Source: Alteromonas sp. C1M14 (GTDB taxonomy: Bacteria; Pseudomonadota; Gammaproteobacteria; Enterobacterales; Alteromonadaceae). From it: a stretch of DNA of 64,000 nt. The stretch is from assembly GCF_018860965.1 (NCBI RefSeq), contig NZ_JAHKQF010000015.1, positions 62,001 through 126,000 on the forward strand, written 5' to 3'. Positions 30,499 to 39,155 of this stretch are shown here, in pieces; within the stretch, counting starts at the first letter, position 1; each line of letters opens with the position of its first letter. Below the pieces are notes generated by a model, which worked only from the letters and a program-made list of their open reading frames with translations, ran no database searches and had not been told where the DNA came from. The position numbers were made by a program, and so were the translations under genes.

Positions 30499-32205
30499 AT
30501 GCGCACTAGCCAATATCTGTTGTCAACGCAAAAAGAAACCCCTGCGGATGCTGAAATTGTCAGCCACCAGCTTATGTTACGAGCCGGTATGATCCGTAAA
30601 CTCGCAGCAGGTTTATATTCGTGGCTGCCAAGTGGCCTACGAGTACTCAATAAAGTCGCCGGCATTGTCCGTGACGAAATGAATAAAGCAGGTGCCATTG
30701 AAGTATTGATGCCTGTGGTACAGCCAGCAGATCTGTGGGAAGAGTCTGGTCGCTGGGAGGAATACGGTCCAGAACTGCTTAGAATTAAAGACCGTCACCA
30801 TCGTGATTTTGTATTAGGTCCGACCCACGAAGAAGTAATTACCTCATTGGTTCGCAATGAAATCAGCAGTTACAAACAGTTACCGGTTAACCTTTATCAA
30901 ATTCAAACTAAATTCAGAGACGAAGTGCGCCCCCGTTTTGGTATTATGCGCGGTCGAGAATTTACCATGAAAGATGCGTATAGCTTTCACCTTGACGACA
31001 CATCGTTACAGCAAACCTACGATAAAATGTATGCAGCGTACTGCAATATATTCAAACGCTTAGGTCTTGATTATCGACCCGTTATTGCGGATTCTGGCTC
31101 TATTGGTGGGTCGGTTTCACACGAATTCCATGTATTGGCAGAATCCGGTGAAGACGCCATCGCGTTTTCAACCGCCTCCGATTATGCTGCCAACGTAGAG
31201 TTAGCCGAAGCCGTTGCCCCTAAAACCAAAGCCACCTCTAGCGGCGCATCAGCAGAAACACTGGCAAAACCAAAAGACCAAGGGCTTGACGCCTTTTTCG
31301 AAGCAAACCAATTAGACGCTGGAAATGCACTGAAGGTCGTCGTGGTAAAAGGCAATGAGCTAGAAGACCAACCCGAGCGTTTCGTCGCTTTAGTACTACG
31401 CCAAGACCATGTCCTTAATGAAATAAAAGCCGAAAAGCTTGCTGATGTAGCCTCACCACTGAGCATTGCTTCAGAAGAAAAAGCCGCTTCCATACTGGGA
31501 TGCGCCCCGATGTTTGCCAATCCGCTGGCGTTGCCGATACCGGTTGTTGTGGATCACGCTGCAGCAGCTTTAGCGGATTTTACCTGCGGTGGCGGTGAAA
31601 CCGATACCTTTATAAAGAATGCAAACTGGGCCGACGAGGTGACCAGCGCAGACATTCGCAACGTGGTAGCTGGCGACCCCTCACCTTGTGGAAAAGGCGA
31701 GTTAGAAATTAAACGCGGCATTGAAGTGGGACATATCTTCCAGTTAGGCGATAAATATTCTAAAGCCATGAACTGTGGGGTGTTAAGTGAAACTGGCAAA
31801 CACCAAACGCTCACCATGGGCTGCTATGGTATAGGCGTATCCCGTATTGTGGCTGCGGCCATAGAACAGAACCATGATAAATATGGCATTATCTGGCCAC
31901 AGCCTATCGCCCCTTTCACCTTGGCCATTATTCCTATGAATATGCACAAGTCTCAACGTATTAAAGATGCCGCAGAAGCCTTATACGCCACGTTAAGCGA
32001 GCAAGGCGTTGAAGTTTTGTTTGATGATCGTAAAGAACGTCCCGGGGTCATGTTTAACGACATGGAACTTGTGGGCATACCGCACAGCATCGTTATTGGC
32101 GAAAGAAACCTCGATAACCAACAAGTCGAATATAAAAACCGTCGTACAGGCGAAAAAACGCTTTTAGACCTCGATAAAGTTGGCGACTTTGTCGCCACGC
32201 TATAA
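30499..32205 (+). CDS. proS: Prolyl-tRNA synthetase (bacterial type, with editing domain)
   Basis: This 568-residue class II synthetase charges tRNA-Pro. Motif 1 ([21 protein letters not shown]), motif 2 ([21 protein letters not shown]) and motif 3 ([13 protein letters not shown]) are all present. An INS/YbaK-like editing insertion occupies about residues 225-400 ([10 protein letters not shown] to FTCGGGET). A C-terminal anticodon-binding domain ends the protein. Length matches E. coli ProS (572). A ribosome-binding AGGATGA precedes the ATG. Confidence 0.97.
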   Translation: MRTSQYLLSTQKETPADAEIVSHQLMLRAGMIRKLAAGLYSWLPSGLRVLNKVAGIVRDEMNKAGAIEVLMPVVQPADLWEESGRWEEYGPELLRIKDRHHRDFVLGPTHEEVITSLVRNEISSYKQLPVNLYQIQTKFRDEVRPRFGIMRGREFTMKDAYSFHLDDTSLQQTYDKMYAAYCNIFKRLGLDYRPVIADSGSIGGSVSHEFHVLAESGEDAIAFSTASDYAANVELAEAVAPKTKATSSGASAETLAKPKDQGLDAFFEANQLDAGNALKVVVVKGNELEDQPERFVALVLRQDHVLNEIKAEKLADVASPLSIASEEKAASILGCAPMFANPLALPIPVVVDHAAAALADFTCGGGETDTFIKNANWADEVTSADIRNVVAGDPSPCGKGELEIKRGIEVGHIFQLGDKYSKAMNCGVLSETGKHQTLTMGCYGIGVSRIVAAAIEQNHDKYGIIWPQPIAPFTLAIIPMNMHKSQRIKDAAEALYATLSEQGVEVLFDDRKERPGVMFNDMELVGIPHSIVIGERNLDNQQVEYKNRRTGEKTLLDLDKVGDFVATL

Positions 32206-32270
32206 ACTTAATATACGGATAGCAGCCGAGCTTTATGCTCGGCTCACGTTACTGTGCATCAGGAGCAAGC

Positions 32271-33110
32271 ATGCAACTTACCTTTTACGGCGTAAGAGGG
32301 TCAATCCCAACTCCAGGTCCAAAATACGTTCGGTATGGAGGTAATACGGCCTGTGTTCATATACAACTATCTGATGGCACAGATATTATTTTGGATGCCG
32401 GCACTGGCATCAGGCTACTGGGCAATCAACTTATCGGCCAACAAACCCCCATTCATATTCTTCTTACCCATAATCACTGGGATCATATTCAAGGGTTTCC
32501 ATTTTTCGCGCCAATTTATCAGCCAGGTAGAGAAATCAATATCACCCCGGGAATGACATCGTTACCCGAATATGACCAAATATTAAAGCAAATGGAAGGC
32601 TCCGTATTCCCGGTACCGTCCAGTGCCCTCACGTCCAAAATAACATTAACGCCCATTCCTGAAGACATTGAATCTTGGACCATTGGCGGTGCCACCATTA
32701 GTCGTCTTCCCATGAATCATCCCGGTAAAGGCAGCGCCTACAGTATTGAAGAAAATGGCGTGAAAATCGCCTATATCACAGACAATGAACTGTATCCTCC
32801 ATACAAGAAAGAAACCGACTTTCTGACCTTTGTGGAATTTGCTCGGGATGCAGATATTATTATTCATGACGCGCAATATATGCTTTCGGATATGCCGGCC
32901 AAATCAGGATGGGGCCATTCTGTTGCCGAAGAAGCGGTAAAGTTAGCCATGGCATCCAATGCAAAACGGTTAGCATTATATAGCCATGATCCTGAGCGTA
33001 CAGATGACGACATCGACAATGTGGTGACCCACTGTAACGAATACATCACCATTGCAGAGTCCGAGGTAGAACTATTTGCCGCATCGGAAGGCCAGACTTT
33101 ACATTTCTAA
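32271..33110 (+). CDS. MBL-fold metallo-hydrolase
   Basis: This 279-residue protein has the metallo-beta-lactamase fold metal motif LLTHNHWDHIQG (HxHxDH) near residue 65, the following LPMNHPG and the late HDAQYM and YSHDPERTDDD elements. The N-terminus FYGVRGSIPTPGP is typical of the COG1235-like group of cytoplasmic phosphodiesterase-type hydrolases; the substrate is unknown. The ATG at 32271 is chosen because AGGAGC lies 7 bp upstream; the longer frame from 32235 adds 12 unsupported residues. pldA follows 17 bp later. Confidence 0.85.
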   Translation: MQLTFYGVRGSIPTPGPKYVRYGGNTACVHIQLSDGTDIILDAGTGIRLLGNQLIGQQTPIHILLTHNHWDHIQGFPFFAPIYQPGREINITPGMTSLPEYDQILKQMEGSVFPVPSSALTSKITLTPIPEDIESWTIGGATISRLPMNHPGKGSAYSIEENGVKIAYITDNELYPPYKKETDFLTFVEFARDADIIIHDAQYMLSDMPAKSGWGHSVAEEAVKLAMASNAKRLALYSHDPERTDDDIDNVVTHCNEYITIAESEVELFAASEGQTLHF

Positions 33111-33127
33111 AAGAAAAAGGACCGACA

Positions 33128-34060
33128 GTGAATCTATTAAAGTGTAATGGCTTGGCTTTAGTTCTCATAATGATAAGCCCCCTTGGGGTAGCGCAAGAAG
33201 ATGAGCAAACGGTACAAGATAGAGTCCAAACCACACCGTCCCAAATCGCGTCACCGGGCATTTTAAATTCAAGGATGAAAGCGGATACAGAATCCTTAGG
33301 AAACCGTTTTTCTATTACCCAGCATTATCAAAATTATATTCTACCTATAACCTATGTAACTAATCCTAACTCAGCGGGTAATCAAGATTTAACACCAGAG
33401 AATGTGGACAACAAAGAAGCCAAATTTCAGTTAAGTGTAAAACTGCCTTTGTATTTACAAGACGACTCCGCCAATGGCATGTACCTAGGCTTTACCGTGA
33501 CGTCATTTTGGCAACTCTACAACAGTGAAGTGTCTAAACCTTTTCGAGAAACTAATTATCAACCAGAAATTTTTTATCAGCGAAAAGCCGACATCTCCTT
33601 ATTAGGTTACGACTTTAATGCATTGCAACTCGGTTTTAACCACATGTCTAACGGACAAAGTGGCGACCGTTCACGAAGTTGGAATCGTATTTTTGCCTCG
33701 GTGCTGTTTAGTGATTACGATAATGTGTATTACCTTAAGGCTTGGTATCGCATACCAGAAGACGAGAAGGTCGATGAGTTTGATACCGCCGGTGATGATA
33801 ACCCTGATATTACCGACTATTACGGTAGGATGGAGTTGGGTTATGGCACCAGAATCGGTGACTTTAAGGTCTTAGCATTACTAAGAAACAACCTTAATTT
33901 CGGCAATAACCGAGGCAGTATTCAATTAGATCTTACCTATCCGCTAACGGATCGCTACGATATTTTATTGCAATATTTTAACGGTTATGGCGATTCCCTA
34001 ATTGATTATAACCGTAGTCAAGAACGCATAGGGCTTGGTTTTCAATTAACCTTCTTGTAA
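33128..34060 (+). CDS. pldA: Outer-membrane phospholipase A (OMPLA)
   Basis: This 310-residue beta-barrel enzyme hydrolyses phospholipids that reach the outer leaflet of the outer membrane. A signal peptide (LALVLIMISPLGVAQ) is followed by a polar region. The catalytic stretch GFNHMSNGQSGDRSRSWNR near residue 166 supplies the active-site His and Ser, and the Asn is in the SRSWNR part. The C-terminus ends in Leu after alternating aromatic strands, ready for BAM insertion. The start is GTG (33128) with AAAGGAC upstream. Confidence 0.93.
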   Translation: MNLLKCNGLALVLIMISPLGVAQEDEQTVQDRVQTTPSQIASPGILNSRMKADTESLGNRFSITQHYQNYILPITYVTNPNSAGNQDLTPENVDNKEAKFQLSVKLPLYLQDDSANGMYLGFTVTSFWQLYNSEVSKPFRETNYQPEIFYQRKADISLLGYDFNALQLGFNHMSNGQSGDRSRSWNRIFASVLFSDYDNVYYLKAWYRIPEDEKVDEFDTAGDDNPDITDYYGRMELGYGTRIGDFKVLALLRNNLNFGNNRGSIQLDLTYPLTDRYDILLQYFNGYGDSLIDYNRSQERIGLGFQLTFL

Positions 34061-34129
34061 TGGTCACGCCTTACTGAGATAAGGCGTGCACCACCTCAAC
34101 ATTTAACAAACCCTTCGAAACCTTCTCGG

Positions 34130-35152
34130 TTACGCATATTCAAAAGGGGCTAGAACTAACTTTCCGATACACCTGTTGGATTCGAGTAATTGATGGGCGT
34201 TGATAATATTCTCTGCATTCACCACACCAAGGTGTTTTCCTAAGGTAGAAATCAATGTTCCTTCATCCAACATACGACTGATTTCGTTAAGGATCTGCTG
34301 CTGTTTGCCCATATCAGGCGTGTTGAATAACGAGCGGGTATACATAAATTCCCAATGTAGCGACACACTTTTACGCTTAAGCAAACCAATATCAATGCTA
34401 CCGGGATCATCAATTAAGCCCACTTTGCCTTGGGGCTTAACAATATTTGCCAAGGCTTCAAAATGCATATTAGTGTGGGTTAGGCTTGCAATATAGTCGG
34501 CGCCGGATAATCCCAAGGCGTCAAATTGTTCGCTAAGTGACCCACCGTGGTCAATGACATGGTGTGCCCCCATACGTTTTACCCAAGCCTGACTTTCCGG
34601 CCTTGAGGCGGTGCCTACGATGGTTAACGACGTTAACTGTCGCGCCAATTGCACTAATACAGAGCCTACCCCACCTGCGGCACCGGTAATCAATAAAACC
34701 TTACCTTCGCTGGCTTTCCCCTTGGCAACCCCAAGTCGGTCAAACAGTAACTCATAGGCGGTCAATGAGGTTAAAGGCATGGCAGCGGCTTGTTCATCGG
34801 TTAATGAAGTAGGAGCATGCCCAACAATACGTTCATCCACTAATTGATATTCTGCATTGCTGCCGGGCCGGGAAATATCGCCGGCGTAAAATACCCGATC
34901 ACCTTTTTTAAACATAGAGGTGGCGCTACCTACATCTGCAACCACACCCACCGCATCCCATCCTAATACTTTAAATTCATCGGCAGGGGGTGACACGGTT
35001 TTACGGATTTTTGTATCAACGGGATTGACCGACACGGCATGTACCTGTATCAACAAATCCCGGCCCGCAGGAACGGGTTTGGCTATATTAACTGCCTGAA
35101 TGGTGGTTTCAGACAATGTCTTTGACGCTTGCTTATAACCATATGCTCGCAT
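34130..35152 (-). CDS. Zinc-type quinone oxidoreductase / MDR-superfamily dehydrogenase
   Basis: This 340-residue medium-chain reductase has a GroES-like N-terminal domain (VNPVDTKIR, VLGWDAVGVV) and a Rossmann domain with GAAGGVGSVLVQLA near residue 157. It lacks the zinc-ligand pattern of true alcohol dehydrogenases, so it is most like the NADPH:quinone reductase branch that detoxifies electrophiles. It stands alone on the minus strand, divergent from katG with a 308-bp gap. The exact substrate is not determined. Confidence 0.85.
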   Translation of the reverse strand: MRAYGYKQASKTLSETTIQAVNIAKPVPAGRDLLIQVHAVSVNPVDTKIRKTVSPPADEFKVLGWDAVGVVADVGSATSMFKKGDRVFYAGDISRPGSNAEYQLVDERIVGHAPTSLTDEQAAAMPLTSLTAYELLFDRLGVAKGKASEGKVLLITGAAGGVGSVLVQLARQLTSLTIVGTASRPESQAWVKRMGAHHVIDHGGSLSEQFDALGLSGADYIASLTHTNMHFEALANIVKPQGKVGLIDDPGSIDIGLLKRKSVSLHWEFMYTRSLFNTPDMGKQQQILNEISRMLDEGTLISTLGKHLGVVNAENIINAHQLLESNRCIGKLVLAPFEYA

Positions 35153-35460
35153 AAAACATCCTCTTTAAATAATTTTGCACACTGTTACGTTGCAACAACT
35201 AAAACGGACTGCTTCAACCGTTTAATGTGCCATCAGTACGCTGCAGTTTCGCTTTTGATTGCGCCTTTGAGCACGCATCCGCCCTCGCATTTCCTCTTAC
35301 TCTTGCCCTATGCATACGCCGATATTTCAAAAAAATAATGTAGTCATACTAAAAACTGATTAACACAATCGATTAAAGCCATTATCGCTATCTCTACTTT
35401 TACATCATATTTTAGCGGCAAACAGCACGGTACGAAAAAATAAAAGAGAGGATACCAACC
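35153..35460. other. Intergenic region between quinone oxidoreductase and katG
   Basis: These 308 bp hold the divergent promoters of the oxidoreductase and katG. I see a GAGAGGA ribosome-binding site before katG. There is no clear OxyR, Fur or sigma-70 site that I would defend, and no small ORF with a ribosome-binding site. Confidence 0.5.
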
Positions 35461-37701
35461 ATGAAACTCAAACATATAACCATTGTTGTCGCCATTGCGA
35501 TGGGCTTACCCGCCCTTTCATCGGCCGCAACAATGAATGATAGCACCGAAGTCATGAACCAAACCCCGAAAAGCAATAAATTTTGGTGGCCTGACGAACT
35601 GAATCTTTCTCCGTTGCGGGATCACGCCATAGAATCAAACCCTTACGGTGACGATTTCGATTACGCTGACGCTTTTGAAAAACTTGATTTAGATGCGGTA
35701 AAAGCAGATATCCGCGATACCTTAACCACCTCACAACCTTGGTGGCCTGCAGATTATGGCCACTATGGACCTTTCTTTATTCGTATGGCCTGGCATGCCG
35801 CAGGCACCTACAGAACCATCGACGGTAGAGGCGGCGCTGGCGGCGGACAACAACGTTTCAATCCTCTCAACAGTTGGCCGGATAATGCAAACTTAGATAA
35901 AGCACGTCGCCTACTGTGGCCGATCAAACAAAAATATGGTCGCGATATTTCTTGGGGCGATCTTATTGCACTAACCGGCAATGTGGCACTAGAAGACATG
36001 GGCTTTAAAACCTTCGGCTTTGGTGGCGGACGTGTAGACGATTGGGAACCAGACCACGTTTACTGGGGCCCAGAAGAGCAAATGCTCACCGATGAGCGTC
36101 GTGATGAAAACGGTAAGCTAAAAGGCCCACTAGCAGCGGTGGAAATGGGTTTGATTTACGTAAACCCAGAAGGCCCCCATGGTAACCCTGATCCGCTACT
36201 TGCCGCTCAAGATATTCGTATGTCCTTTGGCCGCATGGCAATGAATGACGAAGAAATTGTTGCGTTAATTGCTGGCGGACATACCTTCGGTAAAGCTCAC
36301 GGTGCCAAACCTGCTGATTGTTTAGATGCAGAACCGGCAGCCGCAGCATTGGAAGAGCAAGGGCTAGGCTGGAAAAATAAATGCGGTAAAGGCAATGCCG
36401 AAGATACCATGACGAGTGGCTTAGAAGGGTCATGGACCGTCACGCCTACCCAGTGGACAACAAACTATTTAGATAACTTATTTGGCTTTGAATGGAAGCA
36501 AACGAAAAGCCCAGCGGGAGCCATTCAGTGGATCCCCACCACAGAAGCCGCAGCATTTATGGCCCCTGATGCGCATATTGAAGGCAAGCGTCACGCGCCT
36601 ATTATGTTCACCACCGACTTGGCAATAAAAGAAGATCCTGAGTTTAGAAAAATTGCCGAGCGTTTCCACAAGGATCCGAGCGAATTTGAACTGGCTTTTG
36701 CCAAAGCTTGGTTTAAATTAAATCACCGTGATCTAGGTCCCAAAGCGCGCTACCTCGGAGACGAAGTGCCTGATGAAGATTTGATTTGGCAAGATCCTAT
36801 TCCAGCGGTGGATCATCCCTTAGTGTCGGCGAGCCAAGCTGACATGCTTAAAGATCGTATTTTAGATAGTGGTTTGACCGTGCAAGAACTGGTTCGTGTT
36901 TCTTGGTCTGCAGCATCAAGCTACCGGGATACCGATATGCGCGGCGGCGTCAACGGCGCTCGTATCGCCTTAGCACCGCAAAAAGATTGGTCAATCAATA
37001 ATCCTAAAGAAGTACAAAAAGTGCTTTCTGCGTTAAAAGCGATTCAAGCTGATTTCAACAAGCAGTCCAATAAAGCCCAAGTATCTTTGGCTGATATGAT
37101 CGTGCTTGGCGGCGCAGCCGCTATAGAAAAAGCAGCTGCAGACGCAGGCATGGATATTGAGGTTCCCTTTATTCCAGGCAGAATGGATGCCACACAAGCA
37201 ATGACTGATGTCGCGGCCTTTGCGGTACTTGAGCCAACATCTGATGCCTTTAGAAACTATTACACTGCGGATCAATATCGTTCACCGGCGGTGATGATGG
37301 TTGATAAAGCTGACAAACTTGCCCTTACCGTGCCGGAAATGACCGTATTACTAGGAGGCATGCGTGCATTGAACGCCAACGCGGATGGCTCAAACTACGG
37401 TATTTTAACCACTCGCCCAGGACAATTAACCAACGACTTTTTCGTGAATTTATTGGATATGGGTACCCAATGGCAAAAATCAGACAGTGATGTTAGCGTT
37501 TATGAAGGTGTCGATAGAGAAACCGGTGAATTAAAATGGTCAGCGACTCCAGTGGACTTAATTTACGGCTCTAACACTGAGTTGCGTGCCATTGCTGAAG
37601 TGTATGGTTCAGCGGATGCGAAAGAAAAATTTGTGAACGATTTCGTTGCCGCTTGGGTGAAAGTGATGCGTAACGATCGCTTTGATTTAAAACGCAGCTA
37701 A
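35461..37701 (+). CDS. katG: Exported catalase-peroxidase KatG
   Basis: This 746-residue haem enzyme removes hydrogen peroxide. The N-terminal domain has the distal [11 protein letters not shown] site, [10 protein letters not shown] (Tyr) and [10 protein letters not shown] (Met). With the distal Trp, the Tyr and Met form the Met-Tyr-Trp adduct needed for catalase activity. The proximal His is in [14 protein letters not shown] second, haem-free domain follows. Unlike cytoplasmic KatG, it begins with [22 protein letters not shown], a Sec signal peptide with a cleavable end, so it is likely periplasmic (KatP-like). A strong terminator follows. Confidence 0.96.
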   Translation: MKLKHITIVVAIAMGLPALSSAATMNDSTEVMNQTPKSNKFWWPDELNLSPLRDHAIESNPYGDDFDYADAFEKLDLDAVKADIRDTLTTSQPWWPADYGHYGPFFIRMAWHAAGTYRTIDGRGGAGGGQQRFNPLNSWPDNANLDKARRLLWPIKQKYGRDISWGDLIALTGNVALEDMGFKTFGFGGGRVDDWEPDHVYWGPEEQMLTDERRDENGKLKGPLAAVEMGLIYVNPEGPHGNPDPLLAAQDIRMSFGRMAMNDEEIVALIAGGHTFGKAHGAKPADCLDAEPAAAALEEQGLGWKNKCGKGNAEDTMTSGLEGSWTVTPTQWTTNYLDNLFGFEWKQTKSPAGAIQWIPTTEAAAFMAPDAHIEGKRHAPIMFTTDLAIKEDPEFRKIAERFHKDPSEFELAFAKAWFKLNHRDLGPKARYLGDEVPDEDLIWQDPIPAVDHPLVSASQADMLKDRILDSGLTVQELVRVSWSAASSYRDTDMRGGVNGARIALAPQKDWSINNPKEVQKVLSALKAIQADFNKQSNKAQVSLADMIVLGGAAAIEKAAADAGMDIEVPFIPGRMDATQAMTDVAAFAVLEPTSDAFRNYYTADQYRSPAVMMVDKADKLALTVPEMTVLLGGMRALNANADGSNYGILTTRPGQLTNDFFVNLLDMGTQWQKSDSDVSVYEGVDRETGELKWSATPVDLIYGSNTELRAIAEVYGSADAKEKFVNDFVAAWVKVMRNDRFDLKRS

Positions 37702-37737
37702 ACATTTTCTCTCGCTAACAAGACGGTTGCTCTACGT

Positions 37738-37776
37738 AAAATCCGGCACCTATTCTAGGTAGCCGGATTTTTTATG
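37738..37776 (+). terminator. katG intrinsic terminator
   Basis: ATCCGGC-ACCTA and TAGGT-AGCCGGAT pair around a TTC loop, with one bulged A, followed by TTTTTT. It starts about 37 bp after the katG stop. Confidence 0.85.
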
Positions 37777-38240
37777 GCTCCTTATCTATTCACAAAAAAG
37801 CCTCTTGTGATTACTTGGCGCTTTGCCTTGTTGTTTCTCCCATTAGCCGTAAACCCCCTCATAGTGCGTTGAATTTTCCCTTGTCAGTTATTATTTTTGC
37901 ACTCGAGTTGGTATCAGTATCTTTACATACATCTGTTGTTAAACAAGAACTTGGATGACTGCCAACCCATTTTATTGAACTTTCATCATACGGACATGTT
38001 ACTGGCTAGCTCGCTTACTTTGATGACTTATGAATAGAATACATCGCTCTTGTGTTAACGCTTTTTCTTTTCCTACATCGGCACCCTTACGTGCCTGCAT
38101 CCTACACACGACTGTTTGTTCTTTGGTCGTCGAACAAGCCCTAGACCAACTTTTTCTCTATGTCACTCACCAGCCGTACTGGCTCGATAGACATTGACTG
38201 TCCAACAAAAAATGTAAAATGCTAACTTAGGAGAAACTCC
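37777..38240. other. 464-bp intergenic region upstream of ABC module 2
   Basis: No gene or RNA is recognised here. The plus strand is pyrimidine-rich. A TTGACT and a TAAAAT 15 bp apart lie at about 38198-38220, near the ATPase start, but the spacing is short. A 32-codon ATG frame near 37774 has no ribosome-binding site. The region is long for a simple promoter in this otherwise compact stretch. Confidence 0.4.
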
Positions 38241-39155
38241 ATGATTCAGGCAAAACACCTGGAACGTCGTTACGGCAATTTTAGTGCGGTTAACGATGTT
38301 AGCTTTAAAATAGCGCGCGGCGAGATTGTCGGGCTACTAGGTCATAATGGTGCCGGTAAAACCAGCATTATGAAAATGCTAACCGGCTATCTCGAACCCA
38401 CCTCAGGTGAGATTTTGGTTGATGGCTTAGCCATTGGACAACACACCAAAGAAATACAGGCCAAAATGGGCTACCTGCCGGAAAACTGCCCAGTATGGCC
38501 TGAAATGACGGTAATCGATTACCTCGATTATCAGGCCTCCCTGCACAATATCCCTTTAGCCCAACGTAAAGCCGCCATCGCCAATGCCATTGGTCGAACG
38601 GCACTGAAAGATAAAGCTACCGCGCCCATTCAAACGTTGTCTCGGGGATACCGACAACGTGTGGGGGTAGCCCAAGCCATTTTGCACGCCCCTGAAATCG
38701 TGATCCTTGACGAACCCACTAATGGGTTGGATCCGACCCAAATTCGACAAATGCGCACCCTGATCAAAGAACTCGCTAAAACAGCGACAGTAATCGTCTC
38801 CACGCACATTTTGCAAGAAGTGCAGGCGGTGTGTGAAAGGGTGCTAATACTGCGCGCCGGTCGTCTTGTGGTGAACGCAAAACTTGCCGAACTGCAAAAA
38901 GATGACGCCCTATTGCTAAGCGTTAACAATGATATAAAGCAGCTCTTGCGCGACTTACCCCAAGTCAACGAAGTGGAAGAACTGCCGTCTTTGCCACAAC
39001 GCAAACGTTACCGCATCAAAACACAACCTGATAATGCACCCCACATTGCCCGCGCAGTAAACGGGGCTAATTGTGAACTGTATGAACTCACCACCGAACG
39101 TCATGACCTTGAAACCCTTTTTGCTCAGGTTAATGAAGAGGTACAACATGTCTAA
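38241..39155 (+). CDS. GldA-like ABC transporter ATP-binding protein, module 2
   Basis: This 304-residue ATPase has Walker A GHNGAGKTS near residue 35, signature LSRGYRQRVG, Walker B IVILDEPTNGLDP, and a C-terminal accessory domain (about 215-304). It is paralogous to the module 1 ATPase at 28420-29361. AGGAGA lies 8 bp before the ATG. The last 8 bp overlap the fused permease gene. Confidence 0.86.
   Translation: MIQAKHLERRYGNFSAVNDVSFKIARGEIVGLLGHNGAGKTSIMKMLTGYLEPTSGEILVDGLAIGQHTKEIQAKMGYLPENCPVWPEMTVIDYLDYQASLHNIPLAQRKAAIANAIGRTALKDKATAPIQTLSRGYRQRVGVAQAILHAPEIVILDEPTNGLDPTQIRQMRTLIKELAKTATVIVSTHILQEVQAVCERVLILRAGRLVVNAKLAELQKDDALLLSVNNDIKQLLRDLPQVNEVEELPSLPQRKRYRIKTQPDNAPHIARAVNGANCELYELTTERHDLETLFAQVNEEVQHV

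Noticed and set aside
35191..35198. GTTGCAAC palindrome upstream of the quinone oxidoreductase gene
   Set aside because: The symmetry ends after eight bases and the motif is not repeated nearby, so it could be chance.
35160..35460. OxyR- or Fur-type site upstream of katG
   Set aside because: I looked for spaced ATAG/CTAT elements and for a 19-bp Fur-like palindrome and found no convincing match.
37774..37872. 32-codon ORF just after the katG terminator
   Set aside because: Its ATG directly follows the terminator T tract, has no ribosome-binding site and shows no family signature.
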